Part shown: positions 1 to 7,014 of the stretch, in pieces
Numbering within the stretch: position 1 is the first letter of the stretch
Layout: each line of letters begins with the position of its first letter
Origin: Parvularcula sp964219355
GTDB lineage: Bacteria; Pseudomonadota; Alphaproteobacteria; Caulobacterales; Parvularculaceae
Reading direction: 5' to 3'
Assembly (NCBI GenBank): GCA_964219355.1
Contig: CAXPOZ010000001.1
Coordinates: 248,001 to 312,000 of the forward strand
DNA: 64,000 nucleotides
Made by a program: the position numbers and the translations under genes
Notes under the pieces: generated by a model
What the model saw: the letters and a program-made list of their open reading frames with translations, nothing else
What the model was told of the DNA's origin: nothing
Databases searched by the model: none

Positions 1-346
1 CCATCTTCCATCCGTGCTCGGAGACAAGTACGCGAAGGACAGCAAGACCGCCGCCGATCACCAGCCCGGCCAGACCGCCCCATAGCGCAGCCCTTGTGGT
101 CATGCCGCGCATCGGATGATGGCTGCTGCCGTAGCCGTAGGTATCGGAAGGCAAAGTGAGAACATCATAGATGCTCCAGGCCAGGCTCCAGACTATCATC
201 ACCCCAAAGCTGATGGGAATGAGGCTCAACAGCGCAAAGCCGATACGTCTACGGTATTTATAGATGAGGCCTCCCAGAGATTTGAGGACAAGCCAGATCA
301 GCCGCCCGACCAGGCCGGTCAGGCGTGAGAATTTCGTCAGTTTCAT
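1..346 (-). CDS. Membrane protein of the integrated element, C-terminus outside the window
   Basis: This frame is open from an ATG at 346 to the left edge (115 codons seen), so the gene is partial. The N-terminus is basic (begins MKLTKFSRLTG). Two strongly hydrophobic segments follow, at about residues 37-57 and 88-106, separated by a Gly/Ser/His-rich loop. This fits a small integral membrane protein with a short cytoplasmic start. A purine-rich AAGGA lies about 12 bases upstream. I do not recognise the family. It is the distal gene of the leftward group in the element and is separated from the next gene by a terminator hairpin, so it probably has its own promoter. Confidence 0.55.
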   Translation of the reverse strand, partial: MKLTKFSRLTGLVGRLIWLVLKSLGGLIYKYRRRIGFALLSLIPISFGVMIVWSLAWSIYDVLTLPSDTYGYGSSHHPMRGMTTRAALWGGLAGLVIGGGLAVLRVLVSEHGWKM

Positions 347-375
347 GATGGTTTCTCTTTCCTTGAGGGCCAGAC

Positions 376-411
376 GAAAAGAGCGGCATGACCGCTTGGG
401 TCACGCCGCTC
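376..411 (-). terminator. Intrinsic terminator after the 48-aa gene
   Basis: On the minus strand a GC-rich stem reads GAGCGGCGTGACC, then a short loop, then GGTCATGCCGCTC, with one wobble position. It is followed by TTTT. The hairpin begins 31 bases after the stop codon of the 48-aa gene and ends 30 bases before the start of the next gene, so it separates two transcription units. Confidence 0.7.
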
Positions 412-441
412 CTCAAAAGGCTGGCTCACCTCACTGTGGAA

Positions 442-588
442 TCACTTCCGTTTGTAGGCGTAAGTGTCATTGTATGCCTTGCGCTCATTGTATCCTAGAT
501 TGGATACGTTAGCAGGCGGACGGTTCTGCTGTGCATCCCGTTGAGCTCGGTTTACCAATTCACGCGAGTTTTTTGAATTGTTGGACAT
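442..588 (-). CDS. 48-aa hydrophilic small protein
   Basis: The ATG at 588 is preceded by AAGGAGGACACC, a near-consensus ribosome binding site. This is why I prefer it to a start 20 codons further upstream. The product is 48 residues, polar, rich in Asn, Gln, Arg and Lys (begins MSNNSKNSREL, ends YAYKRK), with no hydrophobic segment. Tyr-Asn-Glu-Arg-Lys near the C-terminus hints at a nucleic-acid or protein binding peptide, but this is only a composition argument. Its start overlaps the last 29 bases of the upstream 169-aa gene in another frame, so the two may be translationally coupled. A terminator follows at once. Family not recognised. Confidence 0.6.
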   Translation of the reverse strand: MSNNSKNSRELVNRAQRDAQQNRPPANVSNLGYNERKAYNDTYAYKRK

Positions 589-1069
589 GGTGTCCTCCTT
601 GTGGGTCGTAGAAAACGCCAGCACCATGCTGGGCGCATCTTGGACCATAAAGGGGCCATTTATCCGTAGGGCCCGGTAACCGGGGGATAGGCGGGAGGTA
701 GCCTTGGTGGTACGCCATCTGAAGTACTAGATTTACCCAGATTGGCTTTTCTGTCCTATCACAATGCGTAAGCGGATAAATTCCAGTTTCGTCCGTAGCA
801 AGAAATGAGTTCATCCACTTATTACGCTCGTCTGTAAACACCTTAAAACTCGCAGGTAGCGTATATTTACTACCATCTGCAAACTGAATGCGGTGTTTAT
901 GATAATCCAACATTGAGAAGTAGTTCAGCCATCCGCGCTCAGATTTTACAACATGCTTATGGAAGTGCAGAGCGCCCCAATAGATGAGCACAAAGTAATG
1001 GCAAGGGCATTTCACCTCTTCTGGCCTCAGCACCACCAAGTTTGGCATAGTCGGATATTTGCTTTCCAT
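560..1069 (-). CDS. Hypothetical protein, 169 aa, AT-rich
   Basis: An open frame of 169 residues whose codon use is poorer in GC than the chromosomal genes to the right of the tRNA. It contains clusters of aromatic and His residues (for example HYFVLIYWGALHFHKH near residues 24-39) and a Pro-rich C-terminal third. No signal peptide is clear. Neither the ATG at 1069 nor the internal ATG at 1048 has a good ribosome binding site, so the start is uncertain. The 3' end overlaps the start of the 48-aa gene. I cannot assign a family. It is likely cargo of the element. Confidence 0.45.
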   Translation of the reverse strand: MESKYPTMPNLVVLRPEEVKCPCHYFVLIYWGALHFHKHVVKSERGWLNYFSMLDYHKHRIQFADGSKYTLPASFKVFTDERNKWMNSFLATDETGIYPLTHCDRTEKPIWVNLVLQMAYHQGYLPPIPRLPGPTDKWPLYGPRCAQHGAGVFYDPQGGHHVQQFKKLA

Positions 1070-1318
1070 TACTCAAAATCCCAATCATAACAGTAGGGCG
1101 ACGAAGGTATGACATCAGGATCTAGGAAAATCCTGATACTGTCAGTAGAATAATATGGAAGTGCCGGGTTTTCCGAATCTCGCAGCAATACCGCCCTTCG
1201 AATTTAGGCTATCTGCCACTAGTGATATTTAAGACGACATGCGGCAGGTCGTCTTAGGGCCAACCTACGAGGGCCGTGTACTGCGTTTTGACGATCAGAG
1301 TGACCCGAAAATTTATGA

Positions 1319-1498
1319 TTAAAGACTGGGCGACTTCGGCTTGCCGATATTAGACCCATACCGCGCATAATCCTGTATTGTGAACGGAGTGCGAGATAAT
1401 TTGACATCTGGTTCTGTCGTACGATGCTGCCGCAAATCTTGTTCTAACAACTCTACGCCTTGCCCTGTCACCTCTAGTTTTTTTGCTTTTTTACTCAT
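1319..1498 (-). CDS. Possible 59-aa small protein downstream of the 356-aa gene
   Basis: A 59-codon frame beginning MSKKAKKLEVTGQG and ending with IGKPKSPSL. The composition is protein-like: a Lys-rich start, a predicted helix around VELLEQDLRQH, and a basic tail. It lies 43 bases after the stop of the 356-aa gene on the same strand, so co-transcription is likely. The ribosome binding site is weak. A competing frame on the same strand (start 1407) has a poorer composition. Family unknown. The stretch between this gene and the 169-aa gene (1070-1318) holds nothing else I can support. Confidence 0.4.
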   Translation of the reverse strand: MSKKAKKLEVTGQGVELLEQDLRQHRTTEPDVKLSRTPFTIQDYARYGSNIGKPKSPSL

Positions 1499-1541
1499 AA
1501 TACTGATTGTGACATACTAGTGTTAGAAGTTGCAAATTTTT

Positions 1542-2612
1542 CTAGCGCCTTCTTTCTGTCAACTTTGTTCTGTCTGAATGCAAAGAACCAGTCGTGCGGT
1601 ATTCAGCTAGCCATTCGGTATCCAAATCCAAATGGTTTATGAAATTACGTAATTTGTCCGTATCTACCCTTTTATAGTACTCTATTCTTCTCATGCTCTT
1701 TCTAAGGTCTGCGCTGGCCCCAACAGTAGTGATAATCTCTTCAAGCTTTCCGGTATCGTCATATTCAAACATACAGGGTCCAGACGTTTGTACACTAAAA
1801 GTTGGCTCGCCCCGCACGACAATGCCTGCAAAGAGCGGGCCATGCCAGCCTAGACACAGCTCTCCGTGTATCGCTTCTCTTCCGAATGACTCGTATTCAT
1901 GCCATGTTACATCATTCAATTTTGGTACCGGACTAGAATCGAAAGAAGGGAATACTTCATTGCACTGATAGTAAGAATCAAATTTAATAATTGTAAAATA
2001 GGCACTCTCCAACAATTCTAAATTTTTTAACTCTTCATCCGTGGGATATGAGAAACCATCCGGGGTTACGTATGGTATTTTTCTAATTGCCCGTAAGAAC
2101 GTGTAAGAATTTCTGCGTATATATATTATCGCCCCTGTGGGTATATATTCCTCTGGAACGTCATAGTTCTTTTGCTCCTTGTACTTGTAATAGAGTCCTT
2201 CCAGTTCACCTATCTCAAAGTCGGAATTCGTCATAGTGGCCTTATACGCTAACGCCAGAGCTCGTACTTCGGAAAGGAGCCTTACATCATATAGATGTGA
2301 CCTATACCAAATGTAGATAAGAAACCTATGCTCCATTTTTTTAATGTTCTCGTTTTTTATAAAGTATTCTATGTTTTTGTATCCCAGACGTCGGTGCACA
2401 ACATCGGATAGCTCAACACCCAAGAAACTTTGGAGTTGATTGGCTATCTTTTTGCTAAATACCGGGTAACTGCCTTCAGTTGTTCTAAATTGAGCTATTA
2501 GAACTGATAATGCAGCCCTAATATACTCATCCGGCATTTCATGATATTCGCCCTTCGCTATTTGTTCGGGTAAAAGGTGTGAATTAAGAAGAAGACTATA
2601 GTTTTTTTCCAC
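1542..2612 (-). CDS. Hypothetical protein, 356 aa, low GC cargo of the element
   Basis: A long frame whose base composition is clearly AT-richer than the recombinase and the chromosome, which points to separate acquisition. The product is soluble: no signal peptide or membrane span. The N-terminal half is helical and charged (KKIANQLQSFLGVEL; NIEYFIKNENIKKMEHRFLIY). The C-terminal half looks more strand-rich (CLGWHGPLFAGIVVRGEPTF). No catalytic motif of a known nuclease, kinase or toxin is visible. The listed start is GTG at 2612, inside the tail of the primase remnant. An ATG at 2537 is a reasonable alternative and would shorten the protein by 25 residues. Function unknown. A defence or phage-interaction role would fit the position but is inference only. 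Confidence 0.55.
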   Translation of the reverse strand: MEKNYSLLLNSHLLPEQIAKGEYHEMPDEYIRAALSVLIAQFRTTEGSYPVFSKKIANQLQSFLGVELSDVVHRRLGYKNIEYFIKNENIKKMEHRFLIYIWYRSHLYDVRLLSEVRALALAYKATMTNSDFEIGELEGLYYKYKEQKNYDVPEEYIPTGAIIYIRRNSYTFLRAIRKIPYVTPDGFSYPTDEELKNLELLESAYFTIIKFDSYYQCNEVFPSFDSSPVPKLNDVTWHEYESFGREAIHGELCLGWHGPLFAGIVVRGEPTFSVQTSGPCMFEYDDTGKLEEIITTVGASADLRKSMRRIEYYKRVDTDKLRNFINHLDLDTEWLAEYRTTGSLHSDRTKLTERRR

Positions 2613-2811
2613 GCGATGACATCAAATCGCGCAAACAAACCACTGCTCGTTTACGCTTACCTTTTGCTACTTTGTTTGTCTCAAACCCACGCTCTTCGAG
2701 CTCTAGGCCTAGGTTTCGCCTACCGAGGAGGCGGTGTCCAGAGTTCTCGCACCAAGACGTGTTACGCGTGTAGTGATAGTAGCTATCATCCTCGTAGCTT
2801 ACACATAGCAA
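2596..2811 (-). pseudogene. Remnant of a phage/plasmid-type primase C-terminal domain
   Basis: The minus-strand frame contains YTRNTSWCENSGHRLLG followed by LELEERGFET and a basic run ending in AVVCLRDL. This resembles the conserved tail of P4-type phage and plasmid primase/helicase proteins (a Y-x2-Y-x-WC motif, then a Leu-rich segment, then ERGF and a Trp/Gly-rich strand). Everything N-terminal to this tail (DNA-binding, primase and D5 helicase domains, normally several hundred residues) is missing, and there is no ribosome binding site. I read it as a decayed replication gene of an earlier mobile element. The family match is from memory of the motif and is not certain. Confidence 0.45.
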
Positions 2812-3192
2812 CGTCCATATTGCATGTAGCGTAATGACTAGTTCATTGCCTTCGCAGCGTATGAATGGCGCACCTTGATTGCGATGGAGTAAAGTCGAAG
2901 TATCGCTAGCCTTTTCAAGGTACTGACTTATATGGATTTTTAGAGGTGCTAAGGCCTAGGTCACTGCGCACAATCACCACCTCTTCAGTTATGATCAGTA
3001 ATGTACATTATACCCCCCTTCTTTCCCAATCAGGTGGTATCCAAGAGATACACTCAGTTCCGAAACCAAGCCGAGAATAGTTGAAAATTGTTCACTATTT
3101 GTTCTTGACTTTGGAGAGGTCCTGATGAATATTATACGCACACAGACAATTCAAAATTTCGCCACTACCTCATACCGGCGATGGGGAGAACA
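2812..3192. other. Intergenic region upstream of the recombinase operon
   Basis: About 380 bases without a convincing gene. The left part is AT-rich decayed sequence next to the primase remnant. The right part holds the LexA-like box (3090-3104) and promoter of the recombinase operon. Confidence 0.6.
3090..3131 (+). promoter_or_regulatory. LexA (SOS) box abutting the recombinase promoter
   Basis: GTTCACTATTTGTTC at 3090-3104 fits the alphaproteobacterial LexA consensus GTTC-N7-GTTC exactly. The next bases, TTGACT (3105-3110), form a strong -35 element. A -10-like AATATT lies 17 bases on, or TATTAT 19 bases on. A repressor bound here would cover the -35. The promoter points at the small gene and recombinase that follow, so element integration/excision is probably induced by DNA damage. 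The motif and spacing are seen directly; LexA control is inferred. Confidence 0.65.
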
Positions 3193-3534
3193 ATGACTGA
3201 CACTAAACCACAAGCGAACCGCTCCGAGATCACCTTCGATTTCGAGCGGTACGCCGAGCATTTGGCTGATCTTGATCTAACGGATGATCAAGCACGGGAA
3301 ATGTTGGCGATCATGTGGGATATTATGGTGCAGTTCGTTGATCTCGGTTTTGGTGTCCATCCCGTTCAGCAAAGCTGTGGACAGGCTGACGAGACTTCTC
3401 CTCCACGCCCCGAAGCTAATAGCGGCATGGTATCCTGTGAGCGTGAGACCTCGAAGCAGAGTTCGAGTGTTGATCTGACCAGCTATTTACTCCGTGAAGA
3501 TATTGAACCCACCCGGAAAGGAGGACGCCGATGA
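3193..3534 (+). CDS. Small acidic protein co-translated with the serine recombinase
   Basis: A 113-residue protein starting at the ATG preceded by GGGGAG (an ATG 12 bases upstream lacks this site). The first half is acidic and helical (FDFERYAEHLADLDLTDDQ and a Met-Leu-rich helix). The second half is polar and looks disordered. Its stop overlaps the recombinase start as ATGA, so the two are translationally coupled. Similar short genes often precede large serine recombinases in alphaproteobacteria, but I know no proven function. A recombination directionality factor or recombinase-stabilising partner is a reasonable guess. Confidence 0.7.
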   Translation: MTDTKPQANRSEITFDFERYAEHLADLDLTDDQAREMLAIMWDIMVQFVDLGFGVHPVQQSCGQADETSPPRPEANSGMVSCERETSKQSSSVDLTSYLLREDIEPTRKGGRR

Positions 3535-5411
3535 CAACCTCAGCCGTCAATGCTCAAGCTCCCCTCCCTCAGAAAGCAGTCATTTATTGCCGTGTGTCCA
3601 GCTCGCATCAAACAGTGCGTGGTGGAGGCATCAAGTCCCAGGAAACCCGCTGCCGGGAATTCGCTCGGTACAGACGATATGAAGTCGTTGAGATTTTCAC
3701 GGATGATGTCTCCGGCGGACTGATCGACCGTCCCGGCATGCAGCGCATGTTGGCCTTCCTCCGCAAGAACATTGATGATCCTCATGTCGTCATCATTGAT
3801 GACATCAGCCGCCTGGCGCGTGGCCTTCATGCCCATATGGAACTCAGAACCGCGATAAGTGGGGCCGGTGGAATCCTGCAATCGCCCTCGATTGAGTTCG
3901 GGGAAGACAGCGATGCGCAGCTCGTTGAGAACATGCTGGCATCGGTTTCTCAGCATCAACGCCAAAAGAACGCTGAGCAAACCAAGAACCGAATGCGTGG
4001 TCGGGCCATGAACGGCTATTGGGTTTTCCACGCGCCGCATGGCTACACCTACATAGCCAAATCCGGTCAGGGGAAAGTACTGGTCCCCGATCAACCGCTT
4101 GCCGACATCGTCACGAAAGCCCTCAACGGGTTTGCCTCGGGACTGTTTCAGACGCAGGCGGAGGTTAAGCGCTATCTGGATTCACAGCCCCTCTTCCCGC
4201 GTGACCGCTATGGCGAGGTCCGCAGCCAGCGCGTCACCGACCTTCTTACCAATCCGCTCTATGCGGGCTTCGTCCATCTGCCCCGTTGGGACATCCACAT
4301 GAAACCCGGCAAACATCAGCCCTTGGTCTCGCCCGAGACCTTTGATGCCATCCAGAAGCGCCTCTCGGCACCTGCTGTGGCTGCAACCCGCAAGGACCTG
4401 AACGCCGACTTCCCGCTGCGCGGCTTCGTTCTCTGTGGCTCCTGTTCACGCCCCATGACCGCCTGTTTCTCGAAGGGAAAATACAAGCCTTATCCGTATT
4501 ATTGGTGTCACACGCCGGGCTGCTCAGAACGGCGGAAGTCTATCCCTCGGGATAAGCTCGAAGGCGCGTTTGAAACTCTTCTCCGTCAAGTTCAGCCAAC
4601 GGAGCAGTTATATTCTCTTGCTCAAGCCATGTTCCGGGATGCCTGGGATCAACGCCTCCAACAGGCCGGTGCCATGGCACATTCACTGAAGACAAAAGTG
4701 GCGCAACTTGAGACTCAGATTGCCCGATTGCTCGACCGCATCGTGGATGCCGAGAACCCGCGCGTGATCTCGACCTACGAGGCACGCATTGGTGAGCTGG
4801 AAAAAGAGAAACTCATACTCAGTTCCAAACTCGAAAATACCGGTCAGCCGACGCACACCTTTGAGGAAATGTTCGAACACGCCATGAGCTTCCTCGCAAA
4901 CCCTTGGAAACTCTGGGTTTCAGACCGGTTGGAGGACAAGAGAATAGCCCTCAGACTGACGTTTTCAGACCGCCTAGCCTACTGCCGAAATCAGGGGTTT
5001 CGAACACCGAAAATATCGTTACCGTTCAAGGTGTTAGGGAGTATTTGCGGACAGAAAAGCAATATGGCGCACCGGGGAGGATTCGAACCCCCGACCCCCA
5101 GATTCGTAGTCTGGTGCTCTATCCAGCTGAGCTACCGGTGCAGCGCGGGAAGGCCGCTTATGGACAAAGCGTTTCTCGAAAGCAAGCAGGACTTTCGCTC
5201 ATGCCGCTCATTTTTCTCAACCCCAGAAAACAGCCGCGCAGCACCCTGTCCTGCCCCCGAGCGGCGCCACTTTCATGAAGTGATGCCGCGTGCCTCATCG
5301 CGGCCAGGGAACCGGCCATGCTGGTGGAAGGTCTTTCTGTGCCCGAGCGCGAAGCTGACATTCGTGCTGCCCGGCAGGCGGCTCATGAAGAGCTCCACTG
5401 AGCGGTTCTGA
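3531..5411 (+). CDS. Large serine recombinase (site-specific integrase) reading through tRNA-Arg
   Basis: Catalyses integration and excision of the element by a serine-protein intermediate. The resolvase-type N-terminal domain shows YCRVSSSHQ with the nucleophile at Ser23, DDVSGG, and the DDISRLAR motif. A Recombinase domain follows (about 180-270, with LTNPLYAGF), then a zinc ribbon starting CGSC near residue 301, then a coiled coil (about 385-445) typical of the large serine integrase class. The frame has no stop before the tRNA gene. From about residue 511 it translates the antisense of tRNA-Arg (GGFEPPTPRF) and then chromosomal sequence to 5411. The last 110 or so residues are therefore probably supplied by the host junction, and the native C-terminus in the circular form should differ. 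Confidence 0.9.
   Translation: MTTSAVNAQAPLPQKAVIYCRVSSSHQTVRGGGIKSQETRCREFARYRRYEVVEIFTDDVSGGLIDRPGMQRMLAFLRKNIDDPHVVIIDDISRLARGLHAHMELRTAISGAGGILQSPSIEFGEDSDAQLVENMLASVSQHQRQKNAEQTKNRMRGRAMNGYWVFHAPHGYTYIAKSGQGKVLVPDQPLADIVTKALNGFASGLFQTQAEVKRYLDSQPLFPRDRYGEVRSQRVTDLLTNPLYAGFVHLPRWDIHMKPGKHQPLVSPETFDAIQKRLSAPAVAATRKDLNADFPLRGFVLCGSCSRPMTACFSKGKYKPYPYYWCHTPGCSERRKSIPRDKLEGAFETLLRQVQPTEQLYSLAQAMFRDAWDQRLQQAGAMAHSLKTKVAQLETQIARLLDRIVDAENPRVISTYEARIGELEKEKLILSSKLENTGQPTHTFEEMFEHAMSFLANPWKLWVSDRLEDKRIALRLTFSDRLAYCRNQGFRTPKISLPFKVLGSICGQKSNMAHRGGFEPPTPRFVVWCSIQLSYRCSAGRPLMDKAFLESKQDFRSCRSFFSTPENSRAAPCPAPERRHFHEVMPRASSRPGNRPCWWKVFLCPSAKLTFVLPGRRLMKSSTERF
5065..5141 (-). tRNA. tRNA-Arg (anticodon ACG), integration target
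   Basis: A 77-nt cloverleaf with acceptor stem GCACCGG/CCGGTGC, D-arm GCTC/GAGC, anticodon loop CTACGAA (anticodon ACG), T-loop GTTCGAATC and an encoded 3' CCA. Its 3' end faces the mobile element on the left. This is the usual geometry when an element integrates at a tRNA 3' end and restores it. Confidence 0.95.
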
Positions 5412-6154
5412 AGGTCCAGAGTCTCGGCATGCATGAAGGGCAGATAGGCAAAGGCCCTCTCCTCGGTGCCCAGCGCCAGATCCCAGCCCTTCTCGACCAT
5501 GCGCGCGGCGATGGTTTGCGCCTTTTCATCCTGCGCGAAGGCCTCGGCCTTGCCGCGAAAGAGATTGCGGGAGAACTGGTCGAGCAGGATCAGGAGCGCC
5601 AGCGTGCCGCGCGGGGTTTCCTGCCAGTCATCCAGCGCCCCCTTTGCCGCTTCGTCAAACAGCGCCCCGAACCGCGTGGCAATCGCCGCATCAAGTTCAG
5701 GATCGACCTTGAAATGCAGCTCAGGCGGCGTCTCTTTCAGCCAGAAGCTCAGAACGTCCTCCGCTTCGGCCGGCACCACCGGCAGGGCAAGCGTTTCAAC
5801 ATCGATATAGGCATCATTATAAGCGATCATGCCGGAGATCTCGGCGACGAGATCCTTCGCCGCATAATAGGTCCAGGCGGCCTTTGGCGCGCCGTCGGCG
5901 GTGAAGTAGTTCGCCTCTCCCTTCCACGGGCAGGTGGTCGTGCCCTCCACAGGCAGATGAGCCGTGGGATGGATGTTTTCGGCAGGGAAATAGACGACGT
6001 CCGGATAGCTGCCCTCTTTTAACAGCCGCGCGGCGGTGCTGGCCGCCACGATCGTTTTGCCCTTGCGGGCAATGGCCAGCCCCTCGACGGCATGCAGCTC
6101 CATGACCGGTGCGGCCGAGCCTTCAGTGGTGGGGGGGCGTCTGAACAGCCGCAT
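5273..6154 (-). CDS. DUF427-DUF924 two-domain protein
   Basis: A 293-residue fusion. Residues about 15-105 are a DUF427 domain (VVYFPAENI, then the CPWKGEANYF motif). Residues about 118-290 are a DUF924 domain (VLSFWLKETPPELHF, LLDQFSRNLFR, and the FALGHRKTFHQHGRFPGR tail). DUF924 is distantly related to TPR folds. Neither domain has a secure biochemical role. They are usually separate genes. The DUF924 part stops soon after its last motif and may have lost about 15 residues next to the tRNA junction region. It is a single gene divergent from gapR. The domain calls are firm; the cellular role is unknown. Confidence 0.8.
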   Translation of the reverse strand: MRLFRRPPTTEGSAAPVMELHAVEGLAIARKGKTIVAASTAARLLKEGSYPDVVYFPAENIHPTAHLPVEGTTTCPWKGEANYFTADGAPKAAWTYYAAKDLVAEISGMIAYNDAYIDVETLALPVVPAEAEDVLSFWLKETPPELHFKVDPELDAAIATRFGALFDEAAKGALDDWQETPRGTLALLILLDQFSRNLFRGKAEAFAQDEKAQTIAARMVEKGWDLALGTEERAFAYLPFMHAETLDLQNRSVELFMSRLPGSTNVSFALGHRKTFHQHGRFPGRDEARGITS

Positions 6155-6228
6155 GGGGATAACTCCGGTTTGCGAAGACGGGATGTGTGGGCTTTGTTTC
6201 GTTTTTCAATTCCCGGGATAAATGCACC

Positions 6229-6510
6229 ATGGCCGATGGATCACAAAGCTTTGACGACACCTCTTCCTCCTCGACGGATATCGTCGCGGCCGACCGGCTG
6301 CGGCTGTTCATCGAACGGATCGAGCGCCTCGAAGAAGACAAGAAGGCGATCATGGAAGACATCAAGGAAGTCTTCGCCGAGGCCAAGGGCGAAGGCTATG
6401 ACACCAAGATCATGCGTCAGGTGATCCGCCTGCGGAAAATGGAGAACCATGACCGCCAGGAAATGGAGACCCTGCTTGACCTTTATCTGACGGCGCTGGG
6501 CGAGCGCTGA
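6229..6510 (+). CDS. gapR: GapR-like DUF2312 nucleoid protein
   Basis: A 93-residue protein of the DUF2312 family. In Caulobacter the homologue GapR clamps overtwisted AT-rich DNA ahead of replication forks and helps topoisomerases. The hallmark coiled-coil is present (LRLFIERIERLEEDKKAI), followed by EVFAEAKGEGYD and IRLRKMENHDRQE. The length matches the family. I chose the ATG at 6229 because family members begin just before the coiled-coil; a start 14 codons upstream adds an unrelated extension. It is followed 61 bases later by aroQ on the same strand. Confidence 0.88.
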   Translation: MADGSQSFDDTSSSSTDIVAADRLRLFIERIERLEEDKKAIMEDIKEVFAEAKGEGYDTKIMRQVIRLRKMENHDRQEMETLLDLYLTALGER

Positions 6511-6571
6511 GCCCCGGATTGCCATTCGGCGCGGGCTCGCCGATGATAGCGCGCAGCGAGGATATGACCCC

Positions 6572-7003
6572 ATGCGCATCGACATTCTGAACGGCCCCAA
6601 CCTCAACCTGCTCGGCACGCGTGAGCCGGAAATCTATGGCTCCATGACACTCGCGGAAATCGCCGAGATGGTGAAAGAGCATGCGGGCGAGAGCCATCAG
6701 ATCATCTTTGAGCAAACCAACAGCGAAGGCACGCTGGTCGATCTGATACAGCGGGCGGGCCGCGAGGCCGACGGGCTGATCCTGAATGCGGCGAGCTACA
6801 CGCATACTTCGATCGCGGTGCATGATGCGCTGAAAGCCGTGGCAGTGCCGAAGGTCGAAGTGCATCTCTCCAACCCGCTGGCGCGGGAGGAATTCCGGCA
6901 TCATTCTTATGTCAGCCCTGTCGTGAATGTCGTCATCGCGGGCGCGGGACCAGAGGGCTATCGGCTGGCTGTCACCGCGCTCATCAACATGACGGGCGGC
7001 TGA
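6572..7003 (+). CDS. aroQ: 3-dehydroquinate dehydratase, type II
   Basis: Third step of the shikimate pathway: trans-dehydration of 3-dehydroquinate to 3-dehydroshikimate by a dodecameric cytosolic enzyme. All signatures are present: LNGPNLNLLGTREPEIYG with the catalytic Tyr in the flexible lid, LNAASYTHTSIA with the general-acid His, and VEVHLSNP followed by EEFRHHSY. The length of 143 residues is typical of the type II family. It stands alone downstream of gapR; in many alphaproteobacteria accB-accC follow aroQ, but here a convergent exporter gene begins 11 bases later. Confidence 0.95.
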   Translation: MRIDILNGPNLNLLGTREPEIYGSMTLAEIAEMVKEHAGESHQIIFEQTNSEGTLVDLIQRAGREADGLILNAASYTHTSIAVHDALKAVAVPKVEVHLSNPLAREEFRHHSYVSPVVNVVIAGAGPEGYRLAVTALINMTGG

Positions 7004-7014
7004 ACCCCTCCCCT

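Noticed and set aside
1219..1407. 62-codon minus-strand frame near the 59-aa candidate
   Set aside because: It overlaps the 59-aa frame, has an Arg-rich low-quality composition and no ribosome binding site.
2616..2834. 72-codon plus-strand frame opposite the primase remnant
   Set aside because: The opposite strand shows recognisable motifs; this one does not and has no promoter or binding site.
4904..5278. Plus-strand frame that also runs through the tRNA-Arg gene (contains RTPDPQIRSLVLYP)
   Set aside because: This is a classic false protein made by translating the antisense of a tRNA. It overlaps the recombinase in another frame and lacks a ribosome binding site.
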